Source of the DNA: Symsagittifera roscoffensis
Lineage: Eukaryota; Xenacoelomorpha; Acoela; Convolutidae
Assembly (NCBI RefSeq): GCF_963678635.1
Contig: NC_087065.1
Location: forward strand, 34,533,679-34,597,678
DNA: 64,000 bases
Direction of reading: 5' to 3'
Shown here piece by piece: positions 1 through 12,782 of the stretch (within the stretch, counting starts at the first letter, position 1; the number at the start of each line of letters is the position of its first letter). Under the pieces are notes generated by a model. It had not been told where the DNA came from. It ran no database searches and was given only the letters and a program-made list of their open reading frames with translations. Position numbers and translations under genes: made by a program.

Positions 1-185
1 ACCTTTGCTGTTCGACAGTGGAGCTTTCCTTCCTTTTTACAAAGGCGATGAACTGAACTTAAAAAGAAAGCATAAGTCAAACCGCGAAAAACCGCGAGCC
101 TGAACAAATTTTCCTGAAACAAAATGAAAAAAAATCATCGCGACCTATATAAGAGTTGGAACTACGTTCATCGACTTTTTTTATT
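1..185 (-). repeat. R1 interspersed repeat, partial copy
   Basis: Read on the minus strand this matches blocks at 51096-51290, 54848-55020 and 57845-58035. They share a GTCGATGAACG...TATATAGGTC start, a TTTTTTCAGGAAA-like block, a CGGTTTGACTT-like block and an end near CTGTCGAACAGCAAA. It is cut by the window edge. No coding capacity is seen. It is probably a non-autonomous element; its class is unknown. Confidence 0.75.
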
Positions 186-949
186 AGAAAACATAAATAA
201 CATTGTAAGTTAAATAGTGGTTAATTATCTGAGCTGGGTAATGTTGCCTCGCCCGCGCAAATTGGCCCCAGAAACAACATAGTAATTCTGATGTTTTACA
301 TTAGTCCACTTATAAATTCGACCATAAAAGAAAATTCCATCCGATCAAATGCTGTTTTATATAAAAACTCTACATCAAATTAGTGATTCCAATCACCGCA
401 ATAAAAGCAGTTAATCAGTCCAGAGAAACCTTTAAAAAAGCTCAAGGTGCACTCATTACATCAATTATTCAGAAAACACAAAAGAAAATTTCATATCAGA
501 CATTTTTGCCAATCTTTCACTACATTTTACCATATCCTGTTGGTTGAAAAAAAAATTTTGAACTTTGTCAGATTAAAAACCATTTAAACTGGCAGGTTGC
601 AATCTGCCTCAAGTCAGCAGATTCTACCATTATTGGCGAAATTTTCACACATTTTCGAACAACAAAAGCTCTTTAGTTGATGAAAACAACTTTTCATTTT
701 TATCATAAAGCCGCGTAAACTATGAGAGTAACTGCTGATTTTAAATCAATAGACTTTTAAGCCACGCATACACAAATTCTATTAAGTATAAGCCAGAAAA
801 AACATGTTTTTACCAACAGATTTTCAATGAATCTGCTTCAATTCAGTCAGCCATCAACGTAATGTGCTCGCTCTAGATATCAACTAATATCCAAAACTAC
901 TTGTTCAATAGCTGGTTAGAATTTTACTCCGAGTTGTTGAATTTTTGAA
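186..949. other. Non-coding upstream region of the FAD oxidase
   Basis: AT-rich sequence without a convincing ORF. It should hold the promoter and 5' UTR of the oxidase starting at 950, but I see no TATA or initiator motif that stands out. Confidence 0.5.
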
Positions 950-3900
950 ATGGCCAAAAAACTAGTGAACACCCGAAATCACAACCGGGATTATTTCGTA
1001 TTTTCTCTTATTCCTGTGGCATTCGCAGTTTTGGGTTTCATTCACTGGCAAAATGTCAACAGAAAGTTGGGAGAGAAGAATCATCAAAATGAGTCATCTG
1101 GGCCTCCCATTGACTACTCCTTGCTTGATAAGTCAATCTGCCTGTTCAAAACAGTAAGTAAATCATATCCCCAAAAACAATATCATCTTTGTCCTCCCAA
1201 AAATTCCGAGCTCTTTAAATAAAAAACAGTGATTACCGATAGAAAGTATTATGCTTTAGAAAAATTCTCATTAACTCACACAAAGTTCTGCGTTAAATTT
1301 TCTTCATTCCAATTAACATCTCTTTGAATTAAGTCTAAACACAATCCCTAACAAAAATCTTACTCCTAAAGATGGATCATGGATCTTTTCAGAGCTCTCA
1401 TATCTTATTCAGTGGTTTATCTTTCAAAAAAAATAATTTTGAAAGAGCCAGCCAGTTACAATCTTTAGAGTTTCAATAATTTGAATGTTGTTTTGGCCCA
1501 CTATTGAAGAGGTCAAAGATTCTTTGAGCAGCCATTTCGCAAACTTGTCGTCTTTTCTGTTTCAGCAATACTGCGAGGCTCCCGAGAAGTACAGACGACT
1601 GGTGGACTGTTTCCACTCAGAGGATATCAAAGTGTATTATTTGAAGAACCAAAGCAGCTGTGTCGACTGCATGCTCACCCCTGGATTCCTATTCCCCACA
1701 GACGCCGAGGACACTTCCAAAGTTAGCATCTCGAATTACCTGACGCTCTGATAAGCATTTTCTCATTTTTCAACTTCAGATTTCCTGTTATTTCCAGTTG
1801 AGCCAAAATGCCTTTCACTAATAAAACCAACTTTCACAAAAACTAGTGAACTTAAGCCGGAATAGAAAACCTGAACCCGAAGTAAAGTGTGTTGAAACCA
1901 AGAAAGCTTATCAGCCTCGTTATTTTTACTGTAGATTGTGAAATGCTTGGCCAACACAGTGCCCCGAGTTCCCTTTCGGGTGAGATCAGGAGCACATAGT
2001 TTCAGTGGCACTTCTTTCATCCAAGAGGGGTTTATAGTCGATATGAAGCGACTGGGACGCATTTCTGTCAAACCAAAGAAAAAGGAAGTGACCGTGGGAG
2101 TGGGCAACAGAGTGGGAGAAATTTACAAGGCTCTAGAGAAACATAACCTGCTCATGATTGGAGGCAAGCATAAACAACCATTTTGATATTTAAGCTACAT
2201 CCATTTCATTCCCAAAATGGTAAAAAAAAAACCATCAGCTCTAAATGATCATAACGCTCTTCATCAATAATGATCAACACAGAGGCGATCTTGGCTTTGA
2301 AAACTAGCGATAAGAAACTGATACGGACACTTTTTCCTGAAATTGGAAATCAGTCGGAACTATATTTCCAACAATTTTTTCAGATGAAATTTTTTTCTAA
2401 TTAATTTTCATTTTCAAGAAAACATAGTCAAGAAAACATAACCCATTCAGTATTATTTACCGAGTGGCCATTTGGCCGACAGTTTTTTCGTAGACTGAGA
2501 TGAACTGATCGCAAAAAAGGCATGAACAATTATTGTTGTCATAAAAACTTTTCAACTAATGAGTTTTAAAATTCGAGGACTCCCCGCTTTTCTACACGAC
2601 AACCCTCCCAATATATTTAAAAGCTTTTAAATATATTTTTGCTCATCAATCGACGAAATATAAGAAAGATGACTGAGGCAAATTTAATAAACCGGAGCCA
2701 ATTTAAGCAACACAAAAGAAAAAGGAACTTGTTCAAAAGAGTTGGTAAATTTACAAATAACAGGACTTGCAAACTTTTCATGCTTTGGAACTTAAGCCGA
2801 CTAAAAAATTCAGCAGAAAAACAATACTCAAGGACTATCAAGCAGAAAAACAATTAAGCACACGAACATTTATTATGACTATTAAGTAGACAAATCAAGC
2901 AGAAAAATGACTATTCAATTTTTCCCAAAAAAAAACAATTCATTCAATTCATACGTATCTAATTAAGAACAAGGAGAGCCGGTTGCTGGGCAAGTAGCAC
3001 AAAATGTTCCGACCATATTCATAAAAACTACAAATGAAAGTTCTCCAACTTATTAAGTTCTTCAAATAAGTGTCGTTTTTAATACGTGGTGGCATGAGAA
3101 AACTATACTCCGCCTGAAAAGTTAGTAAATTAAGCAACAACGAAAAACGGTTGTCTTCAAAAAATGAACGAACGAACTTGAAAGAAAAAAACTTTTAAAA
3201 ATTTTGAATAATATTTTTTAAAGATTTAATTCGGAACTTTTCTTTTAGCCTATATGACCTATTTAAAAAGTTATCATCACTTTATTCGTTCGAATTTAGA
3301 CGCAAACGGAAAAAAAACTCCAAACCGGTTTTTCTCGACACTGGGATTTTTTGGAAATTTTTTTAATGTCTTTCAAATCACGACTGAAAGGGTTTTAATA
3401 TGATATATCGCTCAATCCAGTCCGATGATTAATTGTGGTACCTGTGATTGAGTGGAAAACAAAAAAAAATAAAACACAACCGAATACTAAAATCCTCACC
3501 AATTTTCAAGTAGCACAGAATTTTCAGAATCTGAACGAAAAATTAGAATTTAGGCGTATTCGACAGTCATAGTAAATAAGGTCAATTGAAAAATAGTTTG
3601 TGTAGAAAAAGGAATAAAAAACTTGAAAAGTTTCATATTTTTTTGCACAAATTATTTCAACTTTTAAAATTTTTTATTCCAAAATGGCGCTAGAAAACTC
3701 AAAAACTAACTGTAATCCAGTAAAACTAAATTTTCACGGATTAAATTGAGCATACATCAGCTATTGTATTTCAAACCCCATTTTGCTCGACAAAAAAAAA
3801 ATTTAAAACTTTTTTAATGTCGTTCGAATCACGACTGAAAGGGCTTCAATTTGGTATATCACTCGACTCATTCCGATGATTAATTGTGGTACCTGAGATT

Positions 3901-6541
3901 GAGTGGAAAACAAAAACTAAAACACACCCGAATACAAAATTCCTCCCTATTTTTCAAATGGTCGGAACAACAAGGTCTAGCTGCGATTCGAACTCGAAGC
4001 CTTAAGTTCAAAAGCACGCGCTTGCGCTTTACCAAATGGGAATGAACTGAGATGGTTGAGGTCTGATAATAGAACCAGTCCTATTTCTTTAAGATTTCTT
4101 AAAGGGGTGGTCTCGCAAGTGAAAAGAATAACGCCATGTTACTATAACTAAAAAAAGTGATCGCTCTTCTAAGCACTAATCAACAAATGTTCCGACCATA
4201 TTCATAAAAACTACAAATGAAAGTTCTCCAACTTATTAAGTTCTTCAAATAAGTGTCGTTTTTAATACGTGGTGGCATGAGAAAACTATACTCCGCCTGA
4301 AAAGTTAGTAAAATAAGCAACAACGAAAAACGTGTCTTCAAAAAATGAACGAACGAACTTGAAAGAAAAAACTTTTTAAAATTTTGAATAATATTTTTTA
4401 AAGATTTAATTCGGAACTTTTTTTTTAGCCTATATGACCTATTTAATAAGTTATCATCACTTTATTCGTTCGAATTTAGACGAAAAAGAAAAAAACTCCA
4501 AACCGGTTTTTCTCGACACTGGGATTTTTTGGAAATTTTTTTAATGTCTTTCAAATCACGACTGAAAGGGTTTTAATATGATATATCGCTCAATCCAGTC
4601 CGATGATTAATTGTGGTACCTGTGATTGAGTGGAAAACAAAAAAAAATATAACACAACCGAATACTAAAATCCTCACCAATTTTCAAGTAGCACAGAATG
4701 TTCAGAATCTGAACGAAAAATTAGAATTTAGGCGTATTCGACAGTCATAGTAAATAAGGTCAATTGAAAAATAGTTTGTGTAGAAAAAGGAATAAAAAAC
4801 TTGAAAAGTTTCATATTTTTTTGCACAAATTATTTCAACTTTTAAAATTTTTTATTCCAAAATGGCGCTAGAAAACTCAAAAACTAACTGTAATCCAGTA
4901 AAACTAAATTTTCACGGATTAAATTGAGCATACATCAGCTATTGTATTTCAAACCCCATTTTGCTCGACAAAAAAAATTTAAAACTTTTTTTAATGTCGT
5001 TCGAATCACGACTGAAAGGGCTTCAATTTGGTATATCACTCGACTCATTCCGATGATTAATTGTGGTACCTGAGATTGAGTGGAAAACAAAAACTAAAAC
5101 ACACCCGAATACAAATTCCTCCCTATATTCCAAATGGTCGGAACAACAAGGTCTAGCGGCGATTCGAACTCGAAGCCTTAAGTTCAAAAGCACGCGCTTG
5201 CGCTTTACCAAATGGGAATGAACTGAGATGGTTGAGGTCTGATAATAAAACCAGTCCTATTTCTTACAGATTTCTTAAAGGGGTGGTCTCGCAAGTGAAA
5301 AGAATAACGCCATGTTACTATAACTAAAAAAAGTGATCGCTCTTCTAAGCACTAATCAACAAATTGGACAGCTTTTTTGTATATTTCGAGTGAATCCGGG
5401 TAATTAACTTCAAAAATTTGATGTTTTAGGAGACTGTCCAGACGTGGGTATCGGGGGACTATCGTCTACCGGAGGAACTGGTTTCACCACTCGCAAATAC
5501 GGTATCTTAATAAACAGCATACTCAACTACCAGATCGTATTAGCCACAGGAGAAATTGTCAATGCATCTTACACTGAGAACCGAGACTTGTTCGACGTCT
5601 TGAGAGGCGGCGGGGCCTCTTCCTTTGGAATCCTGACCCAAGTGACCATGAAGTTAGCTCCTCTTGAACCCCAGTATGGACTCATTCGTATCAAAATAGA
5701 CAAAAAAGGCATGGGCGAATGGATAAAATACTTCTTGTCTATTTCGAAGACCTTCAGTGAGGATGTTATGTATTTATACACGTACTTATTCGCAGACATC
5801 GTTATGATCCAAGGAGCTATCACAGGAGACTCTTTCGCTAGTGAGAGCAAACAGAGAGACTTGATTCAAGAACTCATTGGCAAAGCTCGAAATCGATCAA
5901 TTACAATAATCGACGGCAATGTCTACAAAATTCCATATACTGATTTGTACAAATACACTTATGGCAAAGAGAGCTTTGTAAAAGCAACATCTCCAAAGAG
6001 CACTTGGATGCGCGATTTCAGACAAGAAGAAAACAGCAAAAGCGTTGGTATAATGAGTGGCTATATTTGCACGGACGACATTCCATTGGAGGTTTTCGAA
6101 CACCTGGAAGAGCACTACTACAACCCAGAATACAGGGCGCACCTCGAACATAGTGACCTCGGAACAAATATAGAGCTATTTGGAGGCAAAGAGTTTCCTG
6201 ACGAGGCTCATGGAATCTATGCAGGAAAAGGATGTAATGGGATTGTCACTACATATCCCAAGTTCACAAATAATATGTGGAAAAATGATCTGATTCAGAG
6301 GTACCTGACTGGATTCTGGAACATTTTGCGGCCATACACCAACTACTCGTACCGTGGTTACGAGGATCTTTCAAACGGAAGAACTGACCAACGCGGTCAT
6401 GTAGGACTAATGGACTTACACTTTGCGGACAAGAAATATCAGGCGATGGAAGCGAAGACAAAGTATGATCCCATGAATGTTTTTAAGAACCAGATATCCA
6501 TTCCAACTCTTGACTGCTATGAAAAGAACATTTGTCTCTAA
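950..6541 (+). CDS. FAD-linked oxidase, berberine-bridge type, 4 exons
   Basis: Exons 950-1153, 1566-1721, 1935-2163 and 5430-6541 join in frame into 566 aa. Residues ~16-34 are hydrophobic, so the protein is probably membrane anchored or secreted. The FAD-binding_4 fold is clear: RSGAHSF with His141, GGDCPDVGIGG with Cys199 across the exon 3/4 junction, and the DLFDVLRGGGASSFGI block. His plus Cys at these places are the two covalent flavin anchors of berberine-bridge and gluco-oligosaccharide oxidases. The C-terminus carries the BBE motif KYDPMNVF (from residue ~541). The family oxidises alcohols, sugars or alkaloids with O2; the substrate here is unknown. Introns 1 and 2 use GTAAGT and GTTAGC. 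Intron 3 (2164-5429) has a GC donor (GGAG/GCAAGC), and only this choice restores the glycine and frame. No break is seen, so it looks functional. The start is the first ATG before the hydrophobic segment. Confidence 0.9.
3974..4040 (-). repeat. tRNA-like (SINE head) sequence, copy 1
   Basis: On the minus strand there is a D-arm-like TTGGTAAAGCG followed about 40 nt later by a B-box-like GAGTTCGAATC, the layout of a tRNA or tRNA-derived SINE promoter. The acceptor and T stems do not pair well, so it is not a working tRNA gene. The anticodon cannot be assigned. Confidence 0.5.
5150..5217 (-). repeat. tRNA-like (SINE head) sequence, copy 2
   Basis: Second copy of the tRNA-like stretch at 3974-4040, carried by the tandem duplication. 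It differs by one base next to the B-box-like motif. Confidence 0.5.
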
Positions 6542-6829
6542 AAAAGACTAAAATGACATATTATTGAAAAGAATATTTATATTGATCAAATACATTCTAA
6601 TGTCACGTAAATATAGATAAATCAGGTTCTATATACAATGCAAGGAATTCTATTGAACAACCGCATGAAAAAGCATATCTTTTCGTAAAAAAAAACGGAT
6701 CTTTTCAATTTTTCCAAAAAGAAGTGTGAAAGTGTTTGCCAGTTGAAAGTGTTTTCAAACGTACAAGTGTCAGTCAAATATTTATTCTCTTTTTTTTGGG
6801 AGGTAATCAGAAGGTCCAAAGTATCATAG
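6542..6829. other. 3' flank of the FAD oxidase
   Basis: AT-rich sequence with no ORF and no exact AATAAA within 300 bp of the stop codon. An AATAAA lies near 7025. The poly(A) site cannot be placed. Confidence 0.4.
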
Positions 6830-7100
6830 TAACCGAGGTTACAGTCAGGAGTCCCTTCATCACGTATTCCAGTCAGAATCCTTGGAATTTTCTAGATATG
6901 GAAGTGATAATGATAAAAGTAGATGACAAGTGTTTAAGTCTTTTTCAATTAAAATCGATACGGGTTACGTTTCTTCAAAAAGAACACGCAACTCGACGCG
7001 ACAAAATATAATATACAAGTGTTACAAATAAAAAATTTCGTCGAAAGTTATTTTGTCATTTATTGTTCCGAGTACGCAAGCCGCGTTCGCAATCTGTATT
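6830..7100 (+). repeat. R3 repeat, copy 1
   Basis: Diverged match to 9905-10140. Shared words include the GGTTACAGTCA/GGTAACCAAGTTACA start, CGGAATTTT/TGGAATTTTCTAGAT, and CCGAGTACGCAAG versus CCGAGTACACAAA followed by ATTCGCAG-like sequence. Non-coding, class unknown. Confidence 0.55.
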
Positions 7101-7341
7101 GCCAGGGAGATTCTCTGTTTTAAAAAGCTGCCTGCTCTGGGTTCCTCAGTGCATATGCTTAGGTTCTTACAAAGCTTGCTGAAAAAAAATTTCTGTGCTG
7201 GGGCCGGCCGCGCCCTGAATTTCAAAAGCTAGCGGTTGGAAAAGATATCCATCATTTACAAGATCTTTATACTTGTCAATTTTTCGCTCTTCCGCTTCAG
7301 CGGCAGCCGTACCAGGGTTATAAACAGACCCGGCATTAATC

Positions 7342-8340
7342 CTACAAGGAGCCTACTACCGTTACATCCCACAAGAGCTGCTTACCAACAGCCCATGGAA
7401 CGAGCGTCAAACCGTCTGGTCGCTTCTGATCGGTCCTGTAGAGGTGTCGTGGTTCTAAAACAGACGGAATGTGAGTAGAAGATAAACTCTGCTTTATAAG
7501 GGCATTCAGGTTTGAATGCCTAGAGAATCTTCCTGCACTTTTGAGGCAAGAAAGACCATGCCAACCATCCTTGGTATCGTCTTTTCCGCAAACGCATTTA
7601 TGCCGTTCGCATATTTTCGAGCCTAATCGAAGTCCTACCGCAATTCTGAGTTGTTGATTCGACAGTTTTAACCTTAAATTTTTGCATGGGATGACGTTCA
7701 ACCATTCGGAGCCAAATCTATCTTGGAACGCGTTGAATCTTTTTAAGTCCGTTGGTTCGAGTCGTAAAATCAAGTCTGCAATTTCGCTGTCAAAAATTGG
7801 CTCCGTCCAATTTTTTGGATTTCATTTTCCAGAGCCATTTCAATTTTTCCAAGTTCAAACCAACGTTTAAGCGCATCATAATAGGTTCCATCCACATGCT
7901 CCAAACCAAAGATTTCGCTCAAGGCATCTTTTGCTCCTACTGCTGAGGCTAAGAAAGCGGGTAAAGCGAGTAGAAGAGTGGAAGAAACGCCCAAGCCACC
8001 TTTGGCTGCCGGGAGAACTGCTTGTAAAAACTTGTTATCATCCATTTTCACGTTAGTGACCTTGCATAACGAATTTCTTAGTAATTTGTCGTAGCGTTCC
8101 AAAAAATCCTTTTGCAAAAAACAAGGACTCGTACGCAAAAACTATAGGAGTTTTGGCATGCTAAAGCAATTTTTCAGGAGGTAAAAACCATAATGGGCGT
8201 CTAGTTTGTCAATGACATCCGAGATTTTTTCAAGCTCCTCAATTTTTTCGTCGAGCAATTCTTTTCGGCAAAGTTCGCCGATTGGAGATCCTAAAATGAG
8301 AAGTTCTTCTTTTGTTTTTATTTTGGGGCATATTTTTCGA
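7342..8340 (-). mobile_element. LINE family A, 3' part of ORF: thumb, CCHC knuckle and restriction-like endonuclease
   Basis: Read from 8340 down to 7342 this encodes the C-terminal third of a non-LTR retrotransposon polyprotein. The upstream part holds MPKLL...LRTSPCF and a GGLGVSS...LPAFLASA block, both typical of the region after the RT. Then come a CVCG...HGLSC knuckle (C-x-C-x9-H-x3-C) and an RPDG...LLWDVTVV segment that fits the PD-(D/E)XK nuclease of R2-like elements. Breaks: an in-frame TAG just after MPKLL, and a frameshift near 7772. The 5' RT part is missing, as in 5'-truncated LINE copies. Two decayed sense copies lie at 14640-15290 and 18340-19690. Confidence 0.75.
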
Positions 8341-8345
8341 AATTG

Positions 8346-9904
8346 TGTTAGTCAAATTATGTTTATAATGATATTAATTGTCAAATACTGAAAAACTTTA
8401 AAATACAAATTAAAAGCATTTAATTGATAGTACCGCAATCTAAAGGAAATTTTACTGAATTTGAAATGTACGAAATAAATCTTAAAAAATGTTTTTGCTT
8501 TTCTGTACGTAAGGATATTCTTGAAATTGATATTGTTATCATGCAACCTGTTCCAAATTGTTACCGATTTTTTGAAAAACGGTTTTTCAATGTGATGCCA
8601 GGGGAGAGACCTTTTACTAGACCGACCTTTTACCACAAAACTGACATGGACCTTTTACCAGCCTCAATAAATAGATTTGATTGACAGATGTAGTGACGCC
8701 GTTTAGTCTGGTTAAAGTCAATAGATTCACCGTTTCTCAGCGAAGTTTTGTTGGTTCTAACTGCTTCCTTTTTGAATCGTCCACTAATTTAATTAAATCT
8801 TAAGGAATTATTGCATTGTAGTCTGGAAAAAAGTCTGTCTGGTGAACGTTCGGTCTGGTAAAAGACTAAGCTCCGTATTCCCTATTCAATCTTTCGACAA
8901 AACACAATTTTTAATTCTTGTGTTCATGTTTATGTCATTGTTTTTATGTTGTTTTATGTTACTGGTAATACTTTGTGTTTTTACTTAAGATCGGACAATG
9001 AAGCGAACAATGAGTGCGTTCATGAGTGATCACCTTCTTTGATAGGAAAGGGTTTTTCGATCGACTGTAAAGTTTTATTCCCGCAGGCCCTTTTCTTAGG
9101 ACCATTTTCACTTCGTCCATGTCACCAACTGGTCTAACAAAATTAGTAGCAAAAAGTTCGGACAGACAGAATTAATTAAAATGAGCAATACGCTTTTCGA
9201 CATTTTTTGCATGCAAAATCTGAAGCCGAACAACCTTGATTTTTTTGTCAGACCAAATTCAAAGTACAAAATCTGAAGCTGAACAACATTGAATTTTTTG
9301 TCAGACCAAATTCAAAGTGCGATATCGTCGATTATCCGATAATTATGCTAGCCTTATTTCTATATACTACGATGAACATCCAGATTTTACTATAAAACAG
9401 TTCGACGCTTCGGATGCAAACGCCTACCGTGGTTTTAGGTTTTGAGCAAACTAATTAACAATCTCCCTTTTCTTGATAGTGGCAATTGTTGAGTAGATCC
9501 CGAATCTCTGCTGTATGATATTTCGATGTTATGTTTATTTCAGTTTTAATTTCCGTTGATGTCTAGACAGTTGCTTTTTTTAACTCATTTTGTCTGTCCG
9601 AACTTTTTGCAACTCTCTATATTACCCCGAGATGTTTCATTTTGATTTTTTGTTAATTAAAATTTTTGTCCAAATCGTTTCTGTATTTTTTCATCTTTTC
9701 TAACATGTTTTCTACTGAAGATGATAAGTTCTGTTTTTAGCATTCAGTTGGTGTAAGTGTCTCCGAAAGTACTTTGATAAAATATTGCAAGTTCTCTTAT
9801 TCAGCTCATTAAAGCTCATTTCTATTCAGCTCATAGCTCATTAAAGCGCATTTTTTATTCAGCTCATATATCGAAGTTATAGTGGTCAGAAATTGCATCG
9901 AAGT
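8346..9904. other. AT-rich non-coding stretch with short repeats
   Basis: No gene is supported. Scattered phrases recur (ACCTTTTAC, GTCTGGTAAAAG). A 53-bp direct duplication sits at 9214-9318. It lies between the two R3 copies and their LINE fragments and may be remnant transposon sequence. Confidence 0.45.
9214..9318. repeat. 53-bp direct tandem duplication
   Basis: Units 9214-9266 and 9267-9318 both start CAAAATCTGAAG and end ACCAAATTCAAAGT, with a few substitutions. Confidence 0.85.
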
Positions 9905-10140
9905 TAACCATGGTAACCAAGTTACATCACTCGTCCTTCATATTATAGTCCAGCCAAAAACCCTCGGAATTTTATAGATCAAAGAAAAAACAAAATGATA
10001 CAAGGAGGTTAGATGCTACTACAAACAGGGAATACTTTTACACTTTTGAGCTTAAAAACAAAAATTTTTGTCAGAAGTGGTTTTAATCATTAATTGTGCC
10101 GAGTACACAAACAGCATTCGCAGCCTATGGTTACGTAGCA
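9905..10140 (+). repeat. R3 repeat, copy 2
   Basis: Diverged partner of 6830-7100, including the shared CCGAGTAC.CAA.C block. It directly precedes family C LINE fragments. Confidence 0.55.
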
Positions 10141-10199
10141 AACGGAAGGGCCCCAACAGTAGGCAGTCATAATAATAACAATCAGTTTAGTTTTCAGTT

Positions 10200-10345
10200 A
10201 TAAATGTAAGTTTCTTCAGGTCTCTACAGTTGTTATATTCGCATAAAATGCCCCAAGTGCATGTGTCTGATTCGTTGTAGCGAGTTTTGAAAAACTTTGT
10301 GTACATTCCTAGAAGTCTGTTTTTGCATTCTGGGTCAAACAATAT
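10200..10345 (-). mobile_element. LINE family C, extreme C-terminus only
   Basis: The minus strand encodes MYTKFFKTRYNES followed by CTWGILCEYNNC, the cysteine-rich C-terminal signature (CTW-x-LC-x-C-like) also seen at 10433-10741 and 12600-12676. It is a heavily 5'-truncated copy. Confidence 0.7.
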
Positions 10346-10950
10346 GTAGTAGTAGTAGAAGTAGTTGAGGCTTCTGGGAAGTCACGCTTCCCAAGGGTTT
10401 ATGAGTCCCGTCATTTACATGTTTTCATCAAGTTAAGTTTGAGTTTCGAGTTTTTTCCAGTTGTTACAGTGAAAGCATTTGCAGATAATTCTCCAAGTGC
10501 ATCTCTTTAGATAATTGAATTTTCTGACAAAGTAATCCCAATAAAGTTTGCTTATTGATTTTTTGTCAAGATGGATCCCATATTCTTCGTAGTGGTTGAT
10601 GACGATGTTGTGTAAGAGTTTCGTTGTGAAAAAAGTTATCGTCTGATTTGTTAAGTCTGTTTTTGTTGACTGCATGTTCTCCTCTGCTGTTTTGGCGAGT
10701 TTTTTCTTCCTTAGAAGATTCAACAGCAATTGATATGTCATATGTGGTATTTACTAAGGATAAATTTGAAGTATTCGTTGTCACATTTGAAGTATTCGTT
10801 GTACAGGTTAGCAAGACGACATGCCCGAAACCAGAAATCCGACTCGCACTTCTTTAGACGCATTTGTTTGCAGACAAAATTTCGTGTCATTTGAGCTCTT
10901 CGGTTTCCATTGTCAGTGATGTCAGTAAAACAGACAAAGTCATGAGCCAA
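10346..10950 (-). mobile_element. LINE family C, C-terminal fragment with (CTA)n tail
   Basis: The minus strand encodes the C-terminal part of the family C RT protein in several frames: TRQNSRGEH...NRL.KSDDNFF, then CTWRIICKCFHC. These match TRQSSRGEF...RLQRTDDNFF and CTWKLLCRCGNC of the copy at 10990-12785. It ends in a short imperfect (CTA)n run (10346-10362), as that copy does. It is head-to-head with it. Confidence 0.7.
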
Positions 10951-10989
10951 TCAACCAAACCCAACAATTCCTTCGACGGCCAAAGACGG

Positions 10990-12734
10990 AAACACTGAAT
11001 CATCAAATGAAAGAGAAAAATGTGAATTATTCAATGACTATTTTGTCAGCGTGTTTGGCACAAAAGAACATCATACCGTTATCCTCTTTCCAAAAAGTGA
11101 GCTGAATAGATTTATTGTTAACCAAAGTCAAGTTAGCGAAATAATGAGGCAACTTATTGTCAATAAATCAATGGGACACGACAACATTGGCAATCTCATT
11201 TTGAAATCATTTTACAAAACTCTAAGCAAATCACTTACCTTTATATTTCAAACCTCCATTAACAAAGGAATTTTTCCTGAAATATGGACAGTTAGTGTAG
11301 TAACCCCTGTTTTCAAGGAAGGAAGTAAGACCGATGTCAGTTGCTATTGACCAATGAGCCTACTCTGCTGCTGCTCAAAATTGCTTGAAAAAATAATATT
11401 TGACAAACTCTATACTAAAGTGAAATACAGATTACCCGAAAGTCAACATGGATTTCGAAAGCGTAGATCCGCCACAATTCAACTTCTGCTATTTCTTGAC
11501 CGAGTATACGAATTGAACGATCAACAGGATGTACAAGAACTTGCAGTTCTATACTTGGATTTTGCCAAGGCATTCGACACTGTACCTCATGATATTCTGC
11601 TTACGAAGATCAAAATTTTTGGAATTGGCGGGAAATTGCTGCCACTGATATATTCATACCTCAACAACAGAAAGCAATGCGTTAAGATTGAAGACTGTAG
11701 CTCAACCCTAAAAGAAGTCACCAGTGGAGTTCCGCAAGGTTCAATTCTGGGACTGCTGCTGTTCTTACTTTTCATAAACGATCTACCTGAAACCACGAAT
11801 GACACAGACAGTTTTGGGTATGCAGATGACTTTAAGGCCATTCTACTAAATCAAACTTCCCTTGACACTGCAACTCTGAAAATAGAGAAATGGCTACATG
11901 AAAACAAAATGCAACCCAACATCAAAAAATCAACGCTCCTCGCCATCAAAGGTGATTTAAAAGCTAGTCTCCTGAACAAAAATCTGTCCTCAGTAAACTC
12001 ACAGCGTGACCTAGGACTGATTGTGTCCAACAACCTCACATGGAACGAAAATTGCTCTCGTCGGACATCCAAAGCAATTAGTGCTCTCTTCCAGATTAAA
12101 CGAAGTCTGACTATGAAAAGCAGTGTGACCACCAGGCTTAACGCATATACTGGGTATGTAGTACCCATAGTAACATACGCATCCCAAGCATGGACTCCTA
12201 GCAGATCGAACATGGAACAACTCGTACGAGTTCAAAAGTTAGCAACAAAATGGATTTTGGGGACAAGCAAAACTTATACTGAAAGACTGAAGCACTTGAA
12301 CCTTCTTCCTTTGAACCTATACATGGAAATGCACGACATTTTAATACCAATAGCCCTGCTTGAAAATCGTTACGATGTAGAAATAGAACGAAAACCATCT
12401 GAATCATGCGAAATCACCCGACAGTCATCAAGAGGCGAATTTCAAATCCCAAAAAGCCGCTTGCAAAGAACGGACGACAATTTTTTCAGACGAGTGAAAC
12501 ATCTATACAACTGTCTTATCCGAGCCTGCCCAACTTTTAGCCTTAGACCAAGCAAAGCGACTCTGACCTACATATACCAGAAATACTTCAAAAAAATGTA
12601 CAGTGAAGTCAACAAATGTACATGGAAACTCTTATGCAGATGTGGAAACTGCAATGTTTACAACAAACTGAGATAAAACATGGACTGTAAAAGGGGTGAA
12701 ATTCCCTAGAGCTAATGCTCTGAAGCCTATTCTG

Positions 12735-12782
<48 letters not shown>

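Larger units (their letters stand above)
3002..5361. repeat. Tandem duplication of a ~1.17-kb block inside oxidase intron 3
   Basis: Unit 1 is about 3002-4187 and unit 2 about 4188-5361. Both run from ATGTTCCGACCATATTC to AGCACTAATCAACAAA and are nearly identical, with scattered single-base and poly-A length changes. Inside each unit a ~120-bp sub-block (ATCACGACTGAAAGGG ... GATTGAGTGGAAAAC) occurs twice in a more diverged form, so at least two rounds of duplication took place. There is no ORF. The block ends just before the splice acceptor of exon 4. Confidence 0.9.

Noticed and set aside
3974-4040. Functional tRNA gene
   Set aside because: Only D-arm and B-box-like words fit; acceptor and T stems do not pair.
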